Below, in pieces: positions 7,089-16,675 of a stretch of 64,000 nt of DNA (within the stretch, counting starts at the first letter, position 1; each line of letters opens with the position of its first letter). The DNA comes from Pseudomonadota bacterium (lineage in GTDB: Bacteria > Pseudomonadota > Alphaproteobacteria > Acetobacterales > Acetobacteraceae). The notes under the pieces are model-generated. The model searched no databases. It was not told where the DNA came from and saw only the letters and a program-made list of their open reading frames with translations. The translations under genes and the position numbers were made by a program. The stretch is from contig JAKAEC010000001.1 of the NCBI GenBank assembly GCA_021818425.1, positions 1 through 64,000 on the forward strand. The letters are read 5' to 3'.

Positions 7089-8510
7089 TTAGAGCCGCGC
7101 CACCCGCAGGGCGTTGGTGGTTCCCGCTTGACCAAAGGGCACGCCCGCAACCACCACGATTTCTTCACCTTTCTGTGCGAGACCCTCCTGGAGGGCGATT
7201 TTTTCGGCGTGTTCGACTGCTTGGCTCATCGAATGCGCGGCTTCCGCGACCACGGCATGAACACCCCATACAATGGAGAGCCGGCGCGCCACGGATTGGT
7301 TCATCGTCAGTCCGATCACCGGGCAGTCGGGACGCTCGCGCGCCACGCGCAGTGCAGTGGCGCCCGATTCGGTGAAGGCCACGATGGCTTTAGCGTTGAT
7401 GGTATGGGCTACTTGTACGGCGGCCGCCGCAATGGCGTCCGGCGAGGTTTTTTCCGGCAATTGGCGTTTGGCGTCCAGCCCAAGACGCCAATCGAAATCG
7501 CGCTCCACGCGGGTAATGATGCGGTCCATCATGTTCACCGCTTCGCACGGGTATTGCCCCGCGGCACTTTCGGCGGAGAGCATCACCACATCGGCGCTGT
7601 CGAACACCGCCGTAGCGACGTCAGAGGCTTCGGCGCGGGTTGGGGTGGGGGCGGAGATCATGCTTTCCAGCATCTGGGTTGCTACCACCACTGGCTTACC
7701 GCGCAGCTGTGCGGCGCGGATGATTCGCTTCTGGGCGACGGGTACTTCCTCTGGCGGCAACTCGACGCCCAAATCCCCGCGTGCGACCATCACCGAATCG
7801 GTCGCATCCATAATGGCTTCGAGGTTGTCCATCGCCTGCGGCTTTTCCAACTTTACCATCACCAGCGCGCGCCCAGCAGCGATGGCCTTGGTTTCCGCGA
7901 TGTCTTCGGCCTGTTGCACGAAGGAAAGGCCGATATAATCGATGCCGAATGGCAGGACGAAGTCGAGATCAGCGCGGTCCTTTTTGGTCAGCACCGGAAT
8001 GGGCAAAATCACGTCAGGCACGTTCACGCCCTTGCGCTCGGAGAGCACGCCGCCCGTGACCACCTCGGTCATCAGATGGTCGCTGTGCTTACGCAGCACG
8101 CGCAGTCGCAGCTTCCCGTCATCCAGCAATAGGGTGGAGCCAATTGTCGCAGCGCTGATAATCTCGGGGTGCGGCAGGCAGACGCGGTTGGCGTCGCCAG
8201 GGGTGGGGTCCATGTCCATTCTGAATTGTTGCCCGGGCTGGAGCGTTACGCGGCCCGCCTGGAAGGTGCCGACGCGCAATTTCGGCCCCTGCACATCCGC
8301 GAGGATGCCGATCGGCCGGCCAACATGTTTTTCAGCGGCTCGGATCATCTCGATGCGTGCAGCGTGATCTTCGTGGCTTCCATGGGAGAAGTTGAGCCGG
8401 AACATATCCGTCCCGGCCTCAAAAAGCTTGATGATCATCTCCGGGGTTGAGCTGGCCGGCCCGAGGGTCGCGATGATCTTGGTGCGGCGGTGGCGGGGTA
8501 GTCTGTCCAT
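7089..8510 (-). CDS. pyk: pyruvate kinase
   Basis: Glycolytic enzyme that converts phosphoenolpyruvate and ADP to pyruvate and ATP. The 474-residue protein starts at ATG 8510 (MDRLPRHRRTKIIATLGPAS), preceded by GAGGATCAAA. The longer upstream reading frame has no family homology. Recognisable motifs include RLNFSHG, the active-site segment VMVKLEKPQAMDNLEAIM with the catalytic Lys, MVARGDLGVELP and the TQMLESM helix. The C-terminal allosteric domain ends in GTTNALRVARL. It is divergent from the DUF1244/gapR pair. The intervening 8511-8783 is about 270 bases with no gene that I can support. Confidence 0.96.
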   Translation of the reverse strand: MDRLPRHRRTKIIATLGPASSTPEMIIKLFEAGTDMFRLNFSHGSHEDHAARIEMIRAAEKHVGRPIGILADVQGPKLRVGTFQAGRVTLQPGQQFRMDMDPTPGDANRVCLPHPEIISAATIGSTLLLDDGKLRLRVLRKHSDHLMTEVVTGGVLSERKGVNVPDVILPIPVLTKKDRADLDFVLPFGIDYIGLSFVQQAEDIAETKAIAAGRALVMVKLEKPQAMDNLEAIMDATDSVMVARGDLGVELPPEEVPVAQKRIIRAAQLRGKPVVVATQMLESMISAPTPTRAEASDVATAVFDSADVVMLSAESAAGQYPCEAVNMMDRIITRVERDFDWRLGLDAKRQLPEKTSPDAIAAAAVQVAHTINAKAIVAFTESGATALRVARERPDCPVIGLTMNQSVARRLSIVWGVHAVVAEAAHSMSQAVEHAEKIALQEGLAQKGEEIVVVAGVPFGQAGTTNALRVARL

Positions 8511-8783
8511 TTTGATCCTCAGGCAGGGAAAAAGTGTGAATTGATGGATGATGGTGGGCCTGGCGCAAAGATTGTACCCAGCAACGAGGTCTGCGCCGAG
8601 GGCGATATTGCATGCATGAGCCAGCTGCGGCAGGTTTGAGACTGCACGACCGGCCAAGCAAGGCACCAGGAACTGGGTGCCTTGAGGGCCAGGCGGGTGT
8701 TTGTTGGCGCGGCGACATGCGTTTTCACGTCACGACTTATGAGCGGGAGCAGGACCTTGGGCAACCCCAGGCAAAACGAAGAG

Positions 8784-9068
8784 ATGAGTAAAATTTTGGA
8801 GGCAGCGGCATTTCGGGCGCTGGTGGCGCATTTGCGAACCCGGACGGATGTGCAGAACATCGAGTTGATGAACCTAGCTGGGTTCTGCCGCAACTGTCTC
8901 TCGCGCTGGTACCGTGAGGCTGCCGAGGCGGAGGGAATTGCCATGTCGGATGCCGAGGCGCGGGAGATTGTCTATGGCATGCCATACAAAGACTGGCAGG
9001 CTAAATATCAGACGCCGGCGAGCAAGGAACAGCTGGCGAAGATAAATGAGACTAAATCCGATCACTGA
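8784..9068 (+). CDS. DUF1244 family protein
   Basis: A 94-residue cytosolic protein matching the small alpha-helical DUF1244 (SMc04008-type) family, common in proteobacteria and without a known function. The diagnostic core is FCRNCLSRWYREAA (note the Cys pair) followed by YGMPYKDWQAKYQ. The ATG at 8784 follows GAAGAG. The upstream in-frame extension is not family-like. It lies 61 bases ahead of gapR on the same strand and may share its transcript. Confidence 0.85.
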   Translation: MSKILEAAAFRALVAHLRTRTDVQNIELMNLAGFCRNCLSRWYREAAEAEGIAMSDAEAREIVYGMPYKDWQAKYQTPASKEQLAKINETKSDH

Positions 9069-9129
9069 AAATGCGCATTGACCGGCGCGTCGGGTGGCTC
9101 TATCCCCGCCGCCCGCATTGGAGATGAGC

Positions 9130-9387
9130 ATGTCTGTATCCACCGAAGACAAACCGAGCAACATCGCCGGCGAGCGGTTGCGCAGCATCGTTGAACGAAT
9201 CGAGCGCTTGGAAGAGGAACGCAAGGCGCTTGCTAGTGACATCAAGGATATTTTTTCCGAAGCAAAATCCGCTGGGTTCGATGTGAAGGTGATTCGCCAG
9301 CTCATCCGTATTCGCAAGCAAGAGCCGGCCGAGGTTGAGGAGCAGGAGACGCTGCTCGACGTCTACCGCCGCGCCATCGGAATGTAG
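9130..9387 (+). CDS. gapR: GapR-like nucleoid-associated protein (DUF2312)
   Basis: An 85-residue protein of the DUF2312 family, whose characterised member GapR of Caulobacter clamps over-twisted AT-rich DNA and supports replication. The conserved core IVERIERLEEERKALASDIK (first helix) followed by KDIFSEAKSAGFDVKVIRQL is intact. ATG 9130 is preferred because GGAG lies six bases upstream, while the ATG at 9124 abuts that site. It is preceded by the DUF1244 gene and followed 84 bases later by the peptidase gene. Confidence 0.9.
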   Translation: MSVSTEDKPSNIAGERLRSIVERIERLEEERKALASDIKDIFSEAKSAGFDVKVIRQLIRIRKQEPAEVEEQETLLDVYRRAIGM

Positions 9388-9471
9388 GCTCCCTGGATGC
9401 GACTGGCATCCCTTTGACCTTGGACCTGTTATGCCTAAATCTGTGCCAACAGAGTTTGAAACGGAGTGGGC

Positions 9472-11286
9472 ATGGACCAGAATTGCGTGGTGTGGCAGCC
9501 AGATGGGGTTTGCGTTGGAACGGCAGCGCCTCTTCCTAGTTGGAATCTGACGGATCTTTACGCTTCCCCAAGCGACCCACGCATCGAAGCCAGCCTGAAG
9601 TCGGTTCAGGAGGGTGCGGAGCGGTTCGCTGCTGCCTGCAAGGGTAGGCTGGTGCAGCTTTCTGGCGCTGAGTTGGCCGAGGCCATCCGCACCTACGAGG
9701 CGCTGCAGGAAATTCCGGGCCGCATCATGTCCTACGCGGTGCTGCTTTTCTCCGCGGACTCCTCCAGCCCAGCACATGGGCAATTCTATCAAACCATGGC
9801 CGAGCGCGTCACCGCTTTGGGCACCAAGACCCTATTCTTCACCTTGGAGCTTAACCGCATTCCTGAGGACGTGCTTACCGAGAAGCTCCAAGATCCGGCT
9901 TTGGCGCATTACGCGTCCTGGCTCAAGGATTTGCGAGTGTTCCTGCCGCATCAGCGCGAGGATGTCATCGAGCAACTATTCATGGAAAAGGAGGTCACGG
10001 GCCACTCCGCCTGGACGCGGCTATTCGACGAAACCATTGCCGGACTACGGGTGCACGTAAAGGGCGAAGAGCTGACGCTTTCGGCCGCGCTAAACAAGCT
10101 ATCTGATCCCGACCGTTTGGTGCGTGAGGAAGCCGCCAAGGCCGTGGCCGAGGCGATGCGGAGAAATGAAAAACTACTTGCGCTCGTATTGAACACCATT
10201 GCCAAGGACAAGGCGATTGACGATGAATGGCACGCCTATCCGCATCCATGGTCCTTCCGTAACCGGGCGAACATGGTGGAAGATGACGTGGTGGGTGCGT
10301 TGGTGGAGGCAGTGAAATCCTCCTACGGCCGCCTTTCGCATCGTTACTACGCGCTAAAGGCCAAATGGATGGGGTTTGAAAAGTTGGAGTATTGGGACCG
10401 CAATGCCCCTCTACCCGCTGATTCGGACAAACATATCTCCTGGGACAAGGCGCGGGATATTGTACTGAATGCCTACGGCGGTTTCAGCCCAGAGCTGGCG
10501 CAAACTATCAAACCCTTCTTTGAGAATAACTGGATCGACGCAGCGCTGCGTCCGGGTAAGGCGGGGGGGGCGTTCTCGCACGCCACCGTACCCTCGGTAC
10601 ATCCTTATGTGCTGATGAATTTCCACGGCAAGACGCGTGACGTGATGACTTTGGCGCACGAACTAGGCCATGGTGCGCATCAATTGTTGGCGGCCCGCCA
10701 AGGTTATCTGCTGGCCGGAACACCGTTAACCCTGGCCGAAACAGCCAGCGTATTCGGTGAAATGCTCACCTTCCGCTCGCTCTTGGATGCAGAGGACGAC
10801 CCCAAGCGGCGGCGCATCATGTTGGCACAGAAAGTGGAGGATATGCTTAACACCGTGGTGCGGCAAATCGCCTTCCATGAGTTCGAAGTGGCTTTTCATA
10901 CGGAGCGCGCCAAGGGCGAAATTTTACCGGAGAGGATTTCTGAGATTTGGCTTGACGTGCAGACCCGCAGCCTGGGTCCGGCCTTCAACTTTGCCGCGGA
11001 TTACAAAAGCTTCTGGGCTTATATTTCACATTTTTTCCACTCCCCTTTCTATGTGTATGCCTACGCGTTCGGTGATTGCTTAGTGAACGCCCTCTACGCC
11101 GTGTACCAGGAAAGTCCCGACAAGCCGGGGTTCGCGGCCAAATACCGGGAGATGCTGGCAGCCGGAGGCACCAAGCGGCATAAAGAATTACTGGCCCCCT
11201 TCGGGTTGGATGCCACCGACCCTGCCTTCTGGAACAAGGGGCTAGGTGTAATCTCCGGCTTTATCGACGAGCTGGAAAAAGCATGA
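9472..11286 (+). CDS. pepF: M3-family oligoendopeptidase F
   Basis: Zinc metallopeptidase that cleaves short cytosolic peptides. The 604-residue length, the N-terminal PepF-type helical region (PSWNLTDLYASPSDP) and the HELGH zinc motif at about residues 396-400 place it in the M3B/PepF family. The GAHQLLAARQGYL segment after the motif is also typical. ATG 9472 has GGAG five bases upstream; a GTG at 9466 is the less likely alternative. The stop overlaps the ABC1 kinase start by four bases (ATGA), so the two are translationally coupled. Confidence 0.93.
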   Translation: MDQNCVVWQPDGVCVGTAAPLPSWNLTDLYASPSDPRIEASLKSVQEGAERFAAACKGRLVQLSGAELAEAIRTYEALQEIPGRIMSYAVLLFSADSSSPAHGQFYQTMAERVTALGTKTLFFTLELNRIPEDVLTEKLQDPALAHYASWLKDLRVFLPHQREDVIEQLFMEKEVTGHSAWTRLFDETIAGLRVHVKGEELTLSAALNKLSDPDRLVREEAAKAVAEAMRRNEKLLALVLNTIAKDKAIDDEWHAYPHPWSFRNRANMVEDDVVGALVEAVKSSYGRLSHRYYALKAKWMGFEKLEYWDRNAPLPADSDKHISWDKARDIVLNAYGGFSPELAQTIKPFFENNWIDAALRPGKAGGAFSHATVPSVHPYVLMNFHGKTRDVMTLAHELGHGAHQLLAARQGYLLAGTPLTLAETASVFGEMLTFRSLLDAEDDPKRRRIMLAQKVEDMLNTVVRQIAFHEFEVAFHTERAKGEILPERISEIWLDVQTRSLGPAFNFAADYKSFWAYISHFFHSPFYVYAYAFGDCLVNALYAVYQESPDKPGFAAKYREMLAAGGTKRHKELLAPFGLDATDPAFWNKGLGVISGFIDELEKA

Positions 11287-12635
11287 GCGAACGTGATGGC
11301 GGTAATCTCTTCAGCGAAATGCGGCGTATGGCCCGTACCTCGGGGGCCGTGGGCGGCATTGCCGCGCGCATCGCCGGCGAGCGGGTGTTCGGCATCAGGA
11401 CCGATCAAGTCCGCCATGCCGAGGATTTGAAGGCGCTGCTCGGCGGTTTGAAGGGGCCGATGATGAAGGTGGCGCAGTTTCTTTCCACCGTGCCGGATGC
11501 GTTGCCGCCGGAATACGCGAAGCAACTGGCCGAGCTTCAATCCAACGCGCCGCCGATGGGGTGGCCCTTTGTACGCCGCCGTATGGCTGGCGAGCTAGGG
11601 GCGGATTGGGAGAGCAAGTTCAAATCTTTCTCCCGCGAGGCTGTGGCGGCCGCCAGTTTGGGACAGGTACACCGTGCTACCCTGCCAGATGGATGGGATG
11701 TGGCCGTGAAACTGCAATATCCAGACATGCCGAGCGTGATCGAGGCCGATCTGCGCCAAGTGAAGATGGCAATGGCGGTTTATAAGCGCATGGATAACGC
11801 AATTATCCAGGACGATATTTATACGGAGCTCGCAGAACGTTTCCGTGAGGAACTGGACTACCAGCGCGAGGCGGCGCAGATGCGGCTTTACCGGCTCATG
11901 CTGGCGGGCGTGCCCGATGTGAACGTGCCCGAGCCGATCGAGGGCTATACTACCAAGCGCATGCTGACGATGAGCTGGCTAAAAGGTCAGGGTTTTCAGA
12001 GCTGGATAGAGGGCAACCCTAGCCAGGAGAGTCGCAATGCGCTGGCTACGGCCTTGTTTCGCGCTTGGTATATTCCCTTTTACCGCTATGGCGTGATTCA
12101 TGGTGACCCGCATCTTGGCAATTATCAGGTCAGTGAGAACGGTCAGCTGAATTTGCTTGATTATGGCTGCATCCGCGTGTTTGCGCCAAAATTCGTGGGC
12201 GGCGTGCTGGAGCTCTACAACGCCGTGCAGGAGAATGACGAGGCTCGTGCCCGTCACGCCTATGACATCTGGGGTTTTACGGGCATCACCGAAGCGCAGG
12301 TGAATGTGCTGAACGAATGGGCGCGCTTCCTCTATCAACCTCTGATCGAAGATCGGGTCAGGCCGATCCAAGAAGGACAAGGCACGGAATTCGGGCGTGA
12401 GGTGGCGCAAAAGGTGCATGCCGGTCTGCAGCGCACTGGCGGCGTGCGCCCACCGCGAGAGTTCGTGCTGATGGACCGTTCCGCTATCGGGTTGGGGGCG
12501 GTCTTCATGCGGTTGCGGGCCGAGCTGAACTGGTGTCGTCTGTTCCAGGAAACGGTGGTGGGGTTCGATGAGGCTCAGCTTGCCGCTCGCCAAGCGGAGG
12601 CGCTTCAGGTTGCCGGCGTGCCGCAGGCCAAGTAA
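11283..12635 (+). CDS. ABC1/AarF/UbiB-family atypical kinase
   Basis: A 450-residue member of the ABC1 (AarF/COQ8/UbiB) kinase-like family, whose best-known members support ubiquinone biosynthesis. Visible parts: the signature helix KVAQFLSTVPDALPP (residues about 62-76), which here reads KVAQ rather than the classical KxGQ; the Ala-rich nucleotide loop AVAAASLGQVHRA; the VAVKLQYP lysine; the catalytic-loop HGDPHLGNY; and LLDYGC in place of DFG. It starts on the stop of pepF. The link to quinone metabolism is family knowledge, not shown here. Confidence 0.88.
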   Translation: MSERDGGNLFSEMRRMARTSGAVGGIAARIAGERVFGIRTDQVRHAEDLKALLGGLKGPMMKVAQFLSTVPDALPPEYAKQLAELQSNAPPMGWPFVRRRMAGELGADWESKFKSFSREAVAAASLGQVHRATLPDGWDVAVKLQYPDMPSVIEADLRQVKMAMAVYKRMDNAIIQDDIYTELAERFREELDYQREAAQMRLYRLMLAGVPDVNVPEPIEGYTTKRMLTMSWLKGQGFQSWIEGNPSQESRNALATALFRAWYIPFYRYGVIHGDPHLGNYQVSENGQLNLLDYGCIRVFAPKFVGGVLELYNAVQENDEARARHAYDIWGFTGITEAQVNVLNEWARFLYQPLIEDRVRPIQEGQGTEFGREVAQKVHAGLQRTGGVRPPREFVLMDRSAIGLGAVFMRLRAELNWCRLFQETVVGFDEAQLAARQAEALQVAGVPQAK

Positions 12636-12645
12636 ACGGGCTCTC

Positions 12646-13371
12646 ATGGCAATTCTTCAGCGTGGTTTTTTACGTTCGGGGTTCTTCGCCCGGGCTTATC
12701 GCAAGATGCTCCATTCCATCTATGCCAACGATCTATGGCTGGACCTGCGGCTGCATGCCAAACGCGAGGCGGTCGAATACATCATTGCCCACATGAGTGA
12801 GGCGATGGTGCTGGCCGACCGTGACGAACTGGCGCGCTTTGCTCTTGCGCGCTCGCCCAAGGAAGGGTTGGTGTTGGAATTCGGCGTAGCTAAGGGGGCG
12901 TCTTTGCGCAATTTAGCCCGGCAGACGCCCCGCGAGGTGCATGGATTCGACAGTTTTGGCGGCTTGCCGGAGGATTGGGCCGGTACCAAAGAGACGGTGG
13001 GCGCGTTCACGCAGAAGGGCAAATTGCCGAAGGTTCCGCCCAATGCCGTGCTGCACGTGGGCTGGTTTGACAAGACATTGCCATCCTTCCTTGCCGTTCA
13101 TGAGCAGAAAGTGGCGTTTTTGCATGTGGATTGTGATATTTATGCGAGCACAGTAACGATCTTTGCGGCGCTGCGGGAACGGATCGTTCCGGGAACCATT
13201 ATTTTATTCGATGAGTACTTCAATTATCCTGGCTGGCGGGCGCATGAATATAAGGCGTTTCAGGAGTTCATCCGAGAAACCGGGCTGAGCTACGAGTATA
13301 TTGGTTATTCAGCCGAAAAGGGTCACGTAGCGGTGCGAATCGGAGCGCCTGGGGGGCTTGCGGCGGCATAA
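12646..13371 (+). CDS. class I SAM-dependent methyltransferase, TylF/MycF-like
   Basis: A 241-residue protein with TylF-type features: the AdoMet-binding segment LEFGVAKGASLRNLA, HGFDSFGGLPEDW, and the metal-site segment HVDCDIYASTVTIFAAL followed by ILFDEYFNYPGW. Members methylate sugar hydroxyls of macrolides, but most bacterial homologues are uncharacterised, so the substrate is unknown. ATG 12646 is the family-like start, 10 bases after the ABC1 kinase stop. The upstream extension overlaps that gene out of frame. The 231 bases to pntAA (13372-13602) contain no gene that I can support. Confidence 0.8.
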   Translation: MAILQRGFLRSGFFARAYRKMLHSIYANDLWLDLRLHAKREAVEYIIAHMSEAMVLADRDELARFALARSPKEGLVLEFGVAKGASLRNLARQTPREVHGFDSFGGLPEDWAGTKETVGAFTQKGKLPKVPPNAVLHVGWFDKTLPSFLAVHEQKVAFLHVDCDIYASTVTIFAALRERIVPGTIILFDEYFNYPGWRAHEYKAFQEFIRETGLSYEYIGYSAEKGHVAVRIGAPGGLAAA

Positions 13372-13602
13372 ATTTGGGTGTTCAAATCGGCTTTGCCATG
13401 ATAGCGGTGGAACCCATCGCGCTCTGGGAAGCTGGCCCAGCCAAGTCGGTGGGTCGGTAAAGTGTGGCGGCCTATGCCGGAATCTGGCTGAACTCCAGAC
13501 AAACGGGTGAATTTGCACAAATTGTGGCTGGGAAGCCGCTTGCAATATTTCATGCGTTAACCCAAGGTGCCGCCAAACTTAAAGGGACTTGAGGACAGGT
13601 AA

Positions 13603-14736
13603 ATGCGTCTAGCGGTTTTGAAGGAGCGCCGTGCGGGAGAGGCCCGTGTGGCGGCATCCCCTGATACGGTAAAGAAATTGATCGGGCTGGGGCTGACGGT
13701 TGCCATTGAGGCAGGGGCGGGCGTTCAATCCGCAATATCTGACGAAGACTTTGCCGCTGCCGGTGCCGAAATTGCCGCGGATGCCGCTGCCGCCTTGAAA
13801 GGCGCTGCGATTCTGTTCGCCGTGAATGCGCCGGAAGAGTCCGTGCGCGCCGTTATCGCGCCTGGCACGTTGCTCATTGCTACGTTGGGTGCCGCATCCG
13901 ACTCCGCTCTGGCCCCGGCCTTAGCGGCCGCAAAAATTGACGCGGTAGGTTTGGAACTGCTGCCGCGCATCACCCGCGCGCAGAGCATGGATGTGCTCTC
14001 CTCCCAGGCGAACCTAGCCGGGTATCGTGCAGTGATCGAGGCAGCCTATGCGTTTCCGCGTGGGTTTCCGTTGATGATGACGGCGGCCGGCACCGTGCCG
14101 CCAGCACGCGTGTTCGTGATTGGCGCTGGTGTGGCCGGATTGCAGGCCATTGCCACGGCCCGGCGCCTTGGCGGTATCGTCTCGGGCACGGACGTTCGTC
14201 CAGCTGCGAAGGAAGAGATTAGGTCCCTCGGCGCGACCTATATTGGCGTGGACGACGAGGAAAGTGCGAAGCAGACCGGGCCTTATGCCGGGCAGATGTC
14301 CGACGAGTTCCGCGCCAAGCAGGCGGCACTGATGACCAGCACCGTCGCCAAGAATGACATCGTGATCTGCACTGCTTTGGTGCAGGGTCGTAAGGCGCCA
14401 GTGATTGTGACCTCAGAGATGGTGGCCGGCATGAAGTCCGGTTCGATCATCGTGGATTTGGCTTCTGAGGCCGGCGGCAACTGCGCCGACACCGTACCGG
14501 GCGAGGTCATCACCACGCCGAACGGCGTGACTATCATCGGCCATCGCAATTGGCCAGCGCGAATCGCGGTGGCAGCGAGTCAGCTTTACGCGCGCAATCT
14601 GCTCACTTTTCTCACCACCTTCTGGGACAAGGACGCCAAGGCGCCCAACCTGAAGCCGGATGATGATCTGATCAAAGGCGCGCTGTTGACCCGGGGCGGC
14701 GAGATTGTCCACCCCAATTTCAAGCCCGCCGCCTAA
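13603..14736 (+). CDS. pntAA: NAD(P) transhydrogenase subunit alpha part 1 (PntAA)
   Basis: Soluble NAD(H)-binding subunit (domain I) of the proton-translocating transhydrogenase, which makes NADPH from NADH using the proton gradient. The 377-residue protein begins MRLAVLKERRAGEARVA with GAGGACAGG just upstream. It contains the AlaDH/PNT nucleotide fold (VFVIGAGVAGLQAIATARRLG, then GTDVRPAAKEEI) and the mobile RDD-like region. As in Rhodospirillum, the alpha chain is split into two genes. It is the first gene of a three-gene operon. Confidence 0.96.
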   Translation: MRLAVLKERRAGEARVAASPDTVKKLIGLGLTVAIEAGAGVQSAISDEDFAAAGAEIAADAAAALKGAAILFAVNAPEESVRAVIAPGTLLIATLGAASDSALAPALAAAKIDAVGLELLPRITRAQSMDVLSSQANLAGYRAVIEAAYAFPRGFPLMMTAAGTVPPARVFVIGAGVAGLQAIATARRLGGIVSGTDVRPAAKEEIRSLGATYIGVDDEESAKQTGPYAGQMSDEFRAKQAALMTSTVAKNDIVICTALVQGRKAPVIVTSEMVAGMKSGSIIVDLASEAGGNCADTVPGEVITTPNGVTIIGHRNWPARIAVAASQLYARNLLTFLTTFWDKDAKAPNLKPDDDLIKGALLTRGGEIVHPNFKPAA

Positions 14737-14757
14737 AGAAAGGGAGGCTTTTTCATT

Positions 14758-15147
14758 ATGACACCTGCAGACTTGGCCGCCCAGGCGGCAAACCTGGCTC
14801 ATCAGGCTTCGGTGCTGGCGCAGAACGCCGCCGGGGTTGCTGCTGTGGCTGCGCAGAGCGCGCCGCCCGCGGCACCTTTTGTGTTTCTGTTCAGCATCTT
14901 CGTGCTGGCCGTGTTCGTCGGCTACTACGTGGTTTGGTCCGTCACCCCGGCTTTGCACTCGCCGCTGATGGCCGTTACCAATGCCATTTCCTCGGTCATT
15001 ATCGTCGGCGCAATGCTGGCCACCGGGCTGCATGGCAGTATGGTCGCGCATGTTTTCGGCTTCCTCGCGGTGGTGCTGGTTTCGGTCAATATCTTCGGCG
15101 GCTTTGCGGTAACCAACCGCATGCTGGCCATGTTCAAGAAGAAGTAA
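14758..15147 (+). CDS. pntAB: NAD(P) transhydrogenase subunit alpha part 2 (PntAB)
   Basis: A 129-residue membrane subunit carrying the part of domain II encoded by the 3' portion of pntA in E. coli. After an Ala-rich N-terminus there are three to four hydrophobic helices ([20 protein letters not shown], then [15 protein letters not shown], then [20 protein letters not shown]), ending with the conserved [10 protein letters not shown]. It lies 21 bases after pntAA, preceded by AGGGAGG, and 7 bases before pntB. Confidence 0.95.
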   Translation: MTPADLAAQAANLAHQASVLAQNAAGVAAVAAQSAPPAAPFVFLFSIFVLAVFVGYYVVWSVTPALHSPLMAVTNAISSVIIVGAMLATGLHGSMVAHVFGFLAVVLVSVNIFGGFAVTNRMLAMFKKK

Positions 15148-15154
15148 GCGTAAG

Positions 15155-16561
15155 ATGAATCAGTCTTTCACATCCCTCGCGTATCTCGTCGCGGCGGTTT
15201 TGTTCATCCTGGCGTTGCGGGGTTTGTCTCATCCCACCACGTCGCGTCAGGGTAACCGGTTCGGCATCATCGGTATGGTCATTGCCGTTGCCGCTACCTT
15301 CTTGCATGGCGGAATGGATTGGGGCTGGGCGCTGGTCATCCTGCTCGGCATCGCCATTGGCGGCTCCATCGGCCTCGTTGTGGCTCAGAAGATCAAGATG
15401 ACGGCGTTGCCGCAGTTGGTAGCCGCGTTCCACTCGCTAGTTGGTCTGGCGGCGGTGTTTGTGGCGGTCTCGGCGCTGAACGCTCCGCAGAGCTTCGGCA
15501 TCGGTACGCCGCATCATATCCATACCGAGAGCCTGGTTGAGATGTCGATCGGCCTTGCTATTGGCGCGATCACCTTCACCGGCTCAATAATCGCTTTCGC
15601 CAAGCTGCAGGCATTGATGAAGGGTACGCCTATCACCTTCCGCGGCCAGCATCAGCTCAATGGCGGTATTGGCATATTGATTCTGGTGCTGATCGTTGCC
15701 TTCGTGATCTCCGGCGGTAGCACGGTGCTGTTCTCGCTGATTGCGATATTAGCTTTCGCGCTGGGCTTCTTGCTGATCATCCCCATTGGTGGCGCTGACA
15801 TGCCTGTCGTCGTGTCGATGTTGAATTCCTATTCTGGCTGGGCGGCCTCTGGAATTGGGTTCACCATCGGCAATCTGGCGCTCATTGTAACCGGTGCGCT
15901 GGTTGGCTCCTCCGGTGCGATTCTGTCTTACATCATGTGTAAGGGCATGAACCGCTCGATTATCAACGTGATTGCGGGCGGGTTCGGCAATTCCGCCGAT
16001 GCTGGGCCAGCAGGTGTTAGCACCGAAGGCAAGGCTGTGAAGCATGGCTCTGCCGATGATGCCGCCTTTATTATGAAGAACGCCTCCAAGGTGATCGTGG
16101 TGCCGGGCTATGGCATGGCCGTTTCTCAGGCCCAGCACGCACTGCGCGAAATGGGCGATATTTTGAAGGACGACGGCGTGGAGGTGAAGTACGCCATCCA
16201 TCCAGTGGCAGGGCGTATGCCTGGGCACATGAACGTGCTGCTGGCGGAAGCTAGCGTGCCATATGACGACGTGTTCGAGCTGGAGCAGATTAATAATGAA
16301 TTCGCTACGGCGGATGTCGTTTACGTGATTGGTGCCAACGACGTGACGAACCCGGCTGCCAAGACAAATCCTCAAAGCCCGATATTTGGTATGCCGATCC
16401 TTGAAGTCGACAAGGCCAAGACTGTTCTGTTCGTGAAGCGTGGCATGTCGTCAGGCTATGCTGGCGTGGATAACGAGCTATTCTTCAGAGATAACACCAT
16501 GATGCTTTTTGGTGACGCTAAGAAGATGACCGAGGAAATCGTCCAAGCGCTTGGGAATTAG
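15155..16561 (+). CDS. pntB: NAD(P) transhydrogenase subunit beta (PntB)
   Basis: Membrane subunit with the remaining transmembrane helices and the NADP(H)-binding domain III. Of 468 residues, roughly the first 270 are hydrophobic helices. The C-terminal domain has the typical VVPGYGMAVSQAQHALREM loop, the HPVAGRMPGHMNVLLAEA segment and VIGANDVTNPAAKTNP. The three pnt genes form one operon. A structured stretch with a terminator lies downstream. Confidence 0.97.
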   Translation: MNQSFTSLAYLVAAVLFILALRGLSHPTTSRQGNRFGIIGMVIAVAATFLHGGMDWGWALVILLGIAIGGSIGLVVAQKIKMTALPQLVAAFHSLVGLAAVFVAVSALNAPQSFGIGTPHHIHTESLVEMSIGLAIGAITFTGSIIAFAKLQALMKGTPITFRGQHQLNGGIGILILVLIVAFVISGGSTVLFSLIAILAFALGFLLIIPIGGADMPVVVSMLNSYSGWAASGIGFTIGNLALIVTGALVGSSGAILSYIMCKGMNRSIINVIAGGFGNSADAGPAGVSTEGKAVKHGSADDAAFIMKNASKVIVVPGYGMAVSQAQHALREMGDILKDDGVEVKYAIHPVAGRMPGHMNVLLAEASVPYDDVFELEQINNEFATADVVYVIGANDVTNPAAKTNPQSPIFGMPILEVDKAKTVLFVKRGMSSGYAGVDNELFFRDNTMMLFGDAKKMTEEIVQALGN

Positions 16562-16570
16562 AATACGATT

Positions 16571-16670
16571 GCGTCTGCCTAGCCCGTTTTACGGGGGAAG
16601 CAGACGCTTGCACCATGCTTTAAGAGTCGGATGAACCTTCCTCCTGCCGCTTTGAGAGCAAGAGGAAGCA
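16571..16670 (+). other. two consecutive hairpins in the pntB 3' region
   Basis: An eight-base-pair stem GCGTCTGC / GCAGACGC (16571-16607) is followed by a seven-base-pair stem CTTCCTC / GAGGAAG (16637-16668). Together with the terminator at 16676-16709 they would form a compact RNA tail of about 135 nt. It could be a structured 3' untranslated region or a 3'-UTR-derived small RNA. No known RNA family was recognised. Confidence 0.4.
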
Positions 16671-16675
16671 TTGGC

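Noticed and set aside
6954-8132. 392-codon plus-strand open frame opposite pyruvate kinase
   Set aside because: It is wholly antisense to pyk, has no recognisable domain and is rich in His/Arg/Gly, as expected for a shadow frame in GC-rich coding DNA.
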